Of a stretch of DNA of 64,000 bases, positions 63,139 through 64,000 are shown in pieces (position 1 is the stretch's first letter; each line of letters starts with the position of its first letter). The stretch covers positions 16,166-80,165 of the forward strand of contig JAEWLQ010000041.1 in the NCBI GenBank assembly GCA_023457495.1, written 5' to 3'. The position numbers were made by a program, and so were the translations under genes. This DNA is from Pseudomonadota bacterium. GTDB lineage: Bacteria; Pseudomonadota; Gammaproteobacteria; Steroidobacterales; Steroidobacteraceae. Under the pieces are notes generated by a model. That model made no database searches and was not told the origin of the DNA. It worked only from the letters and a program-made list of their open reading frames with translations.

Positions 63139-63226
63139 GTGCCGGGTGAGAAATCGCTGAGTTAGTGCGCCGTCCGATCTGTGTGCCGCCGCGTCGTGCT
63201 AACTCAGCGATTTCTCACCCGGCACC
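63138..63226. repeat. REPIN-like element: perfect 28-bp inverted repeat
   Basis: Arm 1 (63138-63165, starting GGTGCCGGGTGAG) and arm 2 (63199-63226) are exact reverse complements of 28 bp, separated by 33 bp. Each arm is identical to the first 28 bases of the solo repeat at 42383. The element lies between convergent genes; arm 1 begins at the last base of one stop codon and arm 2 contains the stop of the other. It may act as a bidirectional terminator. No RAYT-type transposase is in this window. Confidence 0.92.
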
Positions 63227-64000
63227 GACCAGGTAATCGAGGGCGATCTGGGTCATCGCGCGGGTGGCGATCGGGAGGGCGGTCTCGTCCAGGTAGAACA
63301 AGGGCGAGTGGTTGGCCGGGGCATCGGTGACGTTCGTGCCGGCGGGCGTGACGCCCACCATGAAGAAGAGGCTCGGAACTTTCTGCCCGTAGTAGGCGAA
63401 ATCCTCGGCGCCGGTGATCAGCGGAATCTCCCGGACGTTGTTGGCGCCGGCGACCTGGCGTAGCACCGGCAACATGCGCGCGGTGAGTTTCGGGCCGTTG
63501 TAGGTCACGGGATTGCTGTACGCGTCGAGCTCGAACGTCGCGGTCGCGCCGTTCGCCGCCGCCGTGTTCTCCACGATGCGTTTCATCGCCGCGGTAACCT
63601 GGTCGAACTGCGCCGCCTCGAAGGTGCGAATCGTCCCGATCATCTCGACCGAATCGGGAATGATGTTGTTGCGCACGCCGCCCTTGATCGCGCCCACCGA
63701 AACCACCGCGGGATTGCGGGCGAGATCCACCTGCCGGCTGACTACCGTCTGCAACGCGTTGACGATCTGCGCGGCGGTGACGATCGGATCAACGCCCTGC
63801 CACGGCCGCGAGCCGTGCGTCTGCTTGCCCGTCACCACGACCTTGCACGCCTGCGAGCTCGCCATGAACGGCCCGCTGCGATAGCCGATGATCCCCGTGT
63901 TGAGCGATGCCCACGCATGCCAGCCCACCGCGATTTCCGGCTTGTAGCGGTCGAAGATCCCCTCCGCGAGCATCACGGACGCGGCGGGCGGGGGCCCGGG
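63215..64000 (-). CDS. M20-family amidohydrolase (N-terminal part outside window)
   Basis: The visible 260 or so residues are the C-terminal part of an M20D aminoacylase/amidohydrolase. They include VGWHAWASLNTGIIGYRSGP, KVVVTGKQTHGSRPWQGVDP (dimerisation domain), GGVRNNIIPDSVEM and the late metal ligand region ITGAEDFAYYGQ. The frame continues upstream of the ATG at 63976 through PGPPPAASV-like text that fits the conserved loop before this point, so the start is beyond the window. Family members remove acyl groups from amino acids or peptides. The last codons and stop lie in arm 2 of the REPIN-like repeat. Confidence 0.88.
   Translation of the reverse strand, partial: PGPPPAASVMLAEGIFDRYKPEIAVGWHAWASLNTGIIGYRSGPFMASSQACKVVVTGKQTHGSRPWQGVDPIVTAAQIVNALQTVVSRQVDLARNPAVVSVGAIKGGVRNNIIPDSVEMIGTIRTFEAAQFDQVTAAMKRIVENTAAANGATATFELDAYSNPVTYNGPKLTARMLPVLRQVAGANNVREIPLITGAEDFAYYGQKVPSLFFMVGVTPAGTNVTDAPANHSPLFYLDETALPIATRAMTQIALDYLVGAG

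Overview
The window is gene-dense, GC-rich chromosomal DNA from a gammaproteobacterium. The best fit is an aerobic, environmental member of the Steroidobacteraceae/Xanthomonadales/Nevskiales side of the class. The evidence is the block DUF4390-rsmB-fmt-def // LysM-dprA-smg-topA, a long membrane-anchored FadE, GspA/GspB-type secretion helpers, a Mla-type (MCE) lipid transporter and strong G/C third-position bias. I see no rRNA, tRNA, CRISPR array, insertion sequence, prophage or plasmid gene.

Layout. 1-9.1 kb: translation, rRNA modification and DNA-processing housekeeping genes around a divergent promoter at about 3.54 kb. 9.4-12.7 kb: a large secreted subtilisin-like protease ending in a strong terminator. 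12.7-15.9 kb: DUF1203, a small exported protein, rlmJ, and an ECF sigma/anti-sigma pair. 15.9-19.6 kb: aroE-prlC-xthA. 19.7-24.3 kb: an HD-domain protein, a D,D-carboxypeptidase and a GGDEF/EAL protein. 24.3-29.2 kb: a lone secretin N-domain protein, an unknown protein, a YheS-like ABC-F ATPase and a phospholipase D-like protein. 29.2-32.7 kb: a four-gene MCE transport operon. 32.8-35.3 kb: an ABC-2 exporter under a YtrA-type GntR regulator, led by a 54-residue membrane protein and a palindromic operator. 35.4-37.1 kb: a second ECF sigma operon. 37.1-42.4 kb: mdh, two broken genes flanking doxX, and fadE. 42.4-49.7 kb: DUF3667, DUF4399, dinB, gspA-gspB, a rhodanese, a GNAT protein and an exported protein. 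49.9-55.9 kb: a three-gene signalling operon (receiver-like/TonB protein, receiver-like/Ser-Thr kinase, Hpt-like/CheA-like kinase). 55.9-64 kb: AlkB-like and KTSC proteins, a DUF1593 hydrolase with an MFS carrier, a beta-CASP hydrolase, a Tat-exported molybdenum hydroxylase subunit and the 3' end of an M20 amidohydrolase.

The most unusual feature is the 49.9-55.9 kb signalling operon. It joins a degenerate receiver to TonB and a second degenerate receiver to a eukaryotic-type kinase, beside a membrane CheA-like ATPase. Other points of interest are a REPIN-like perfect 28-bp inverted repeat at 63.14-63.23 kb with a solo copy at 42.38 kb, two internally deleted genes side by side at 38.1-39.8 kb, a small membrane-protein gene with its operator at 35.1-35.4 kb, and an over-represented octamer family (CTAACTAC/CTATCTAC).
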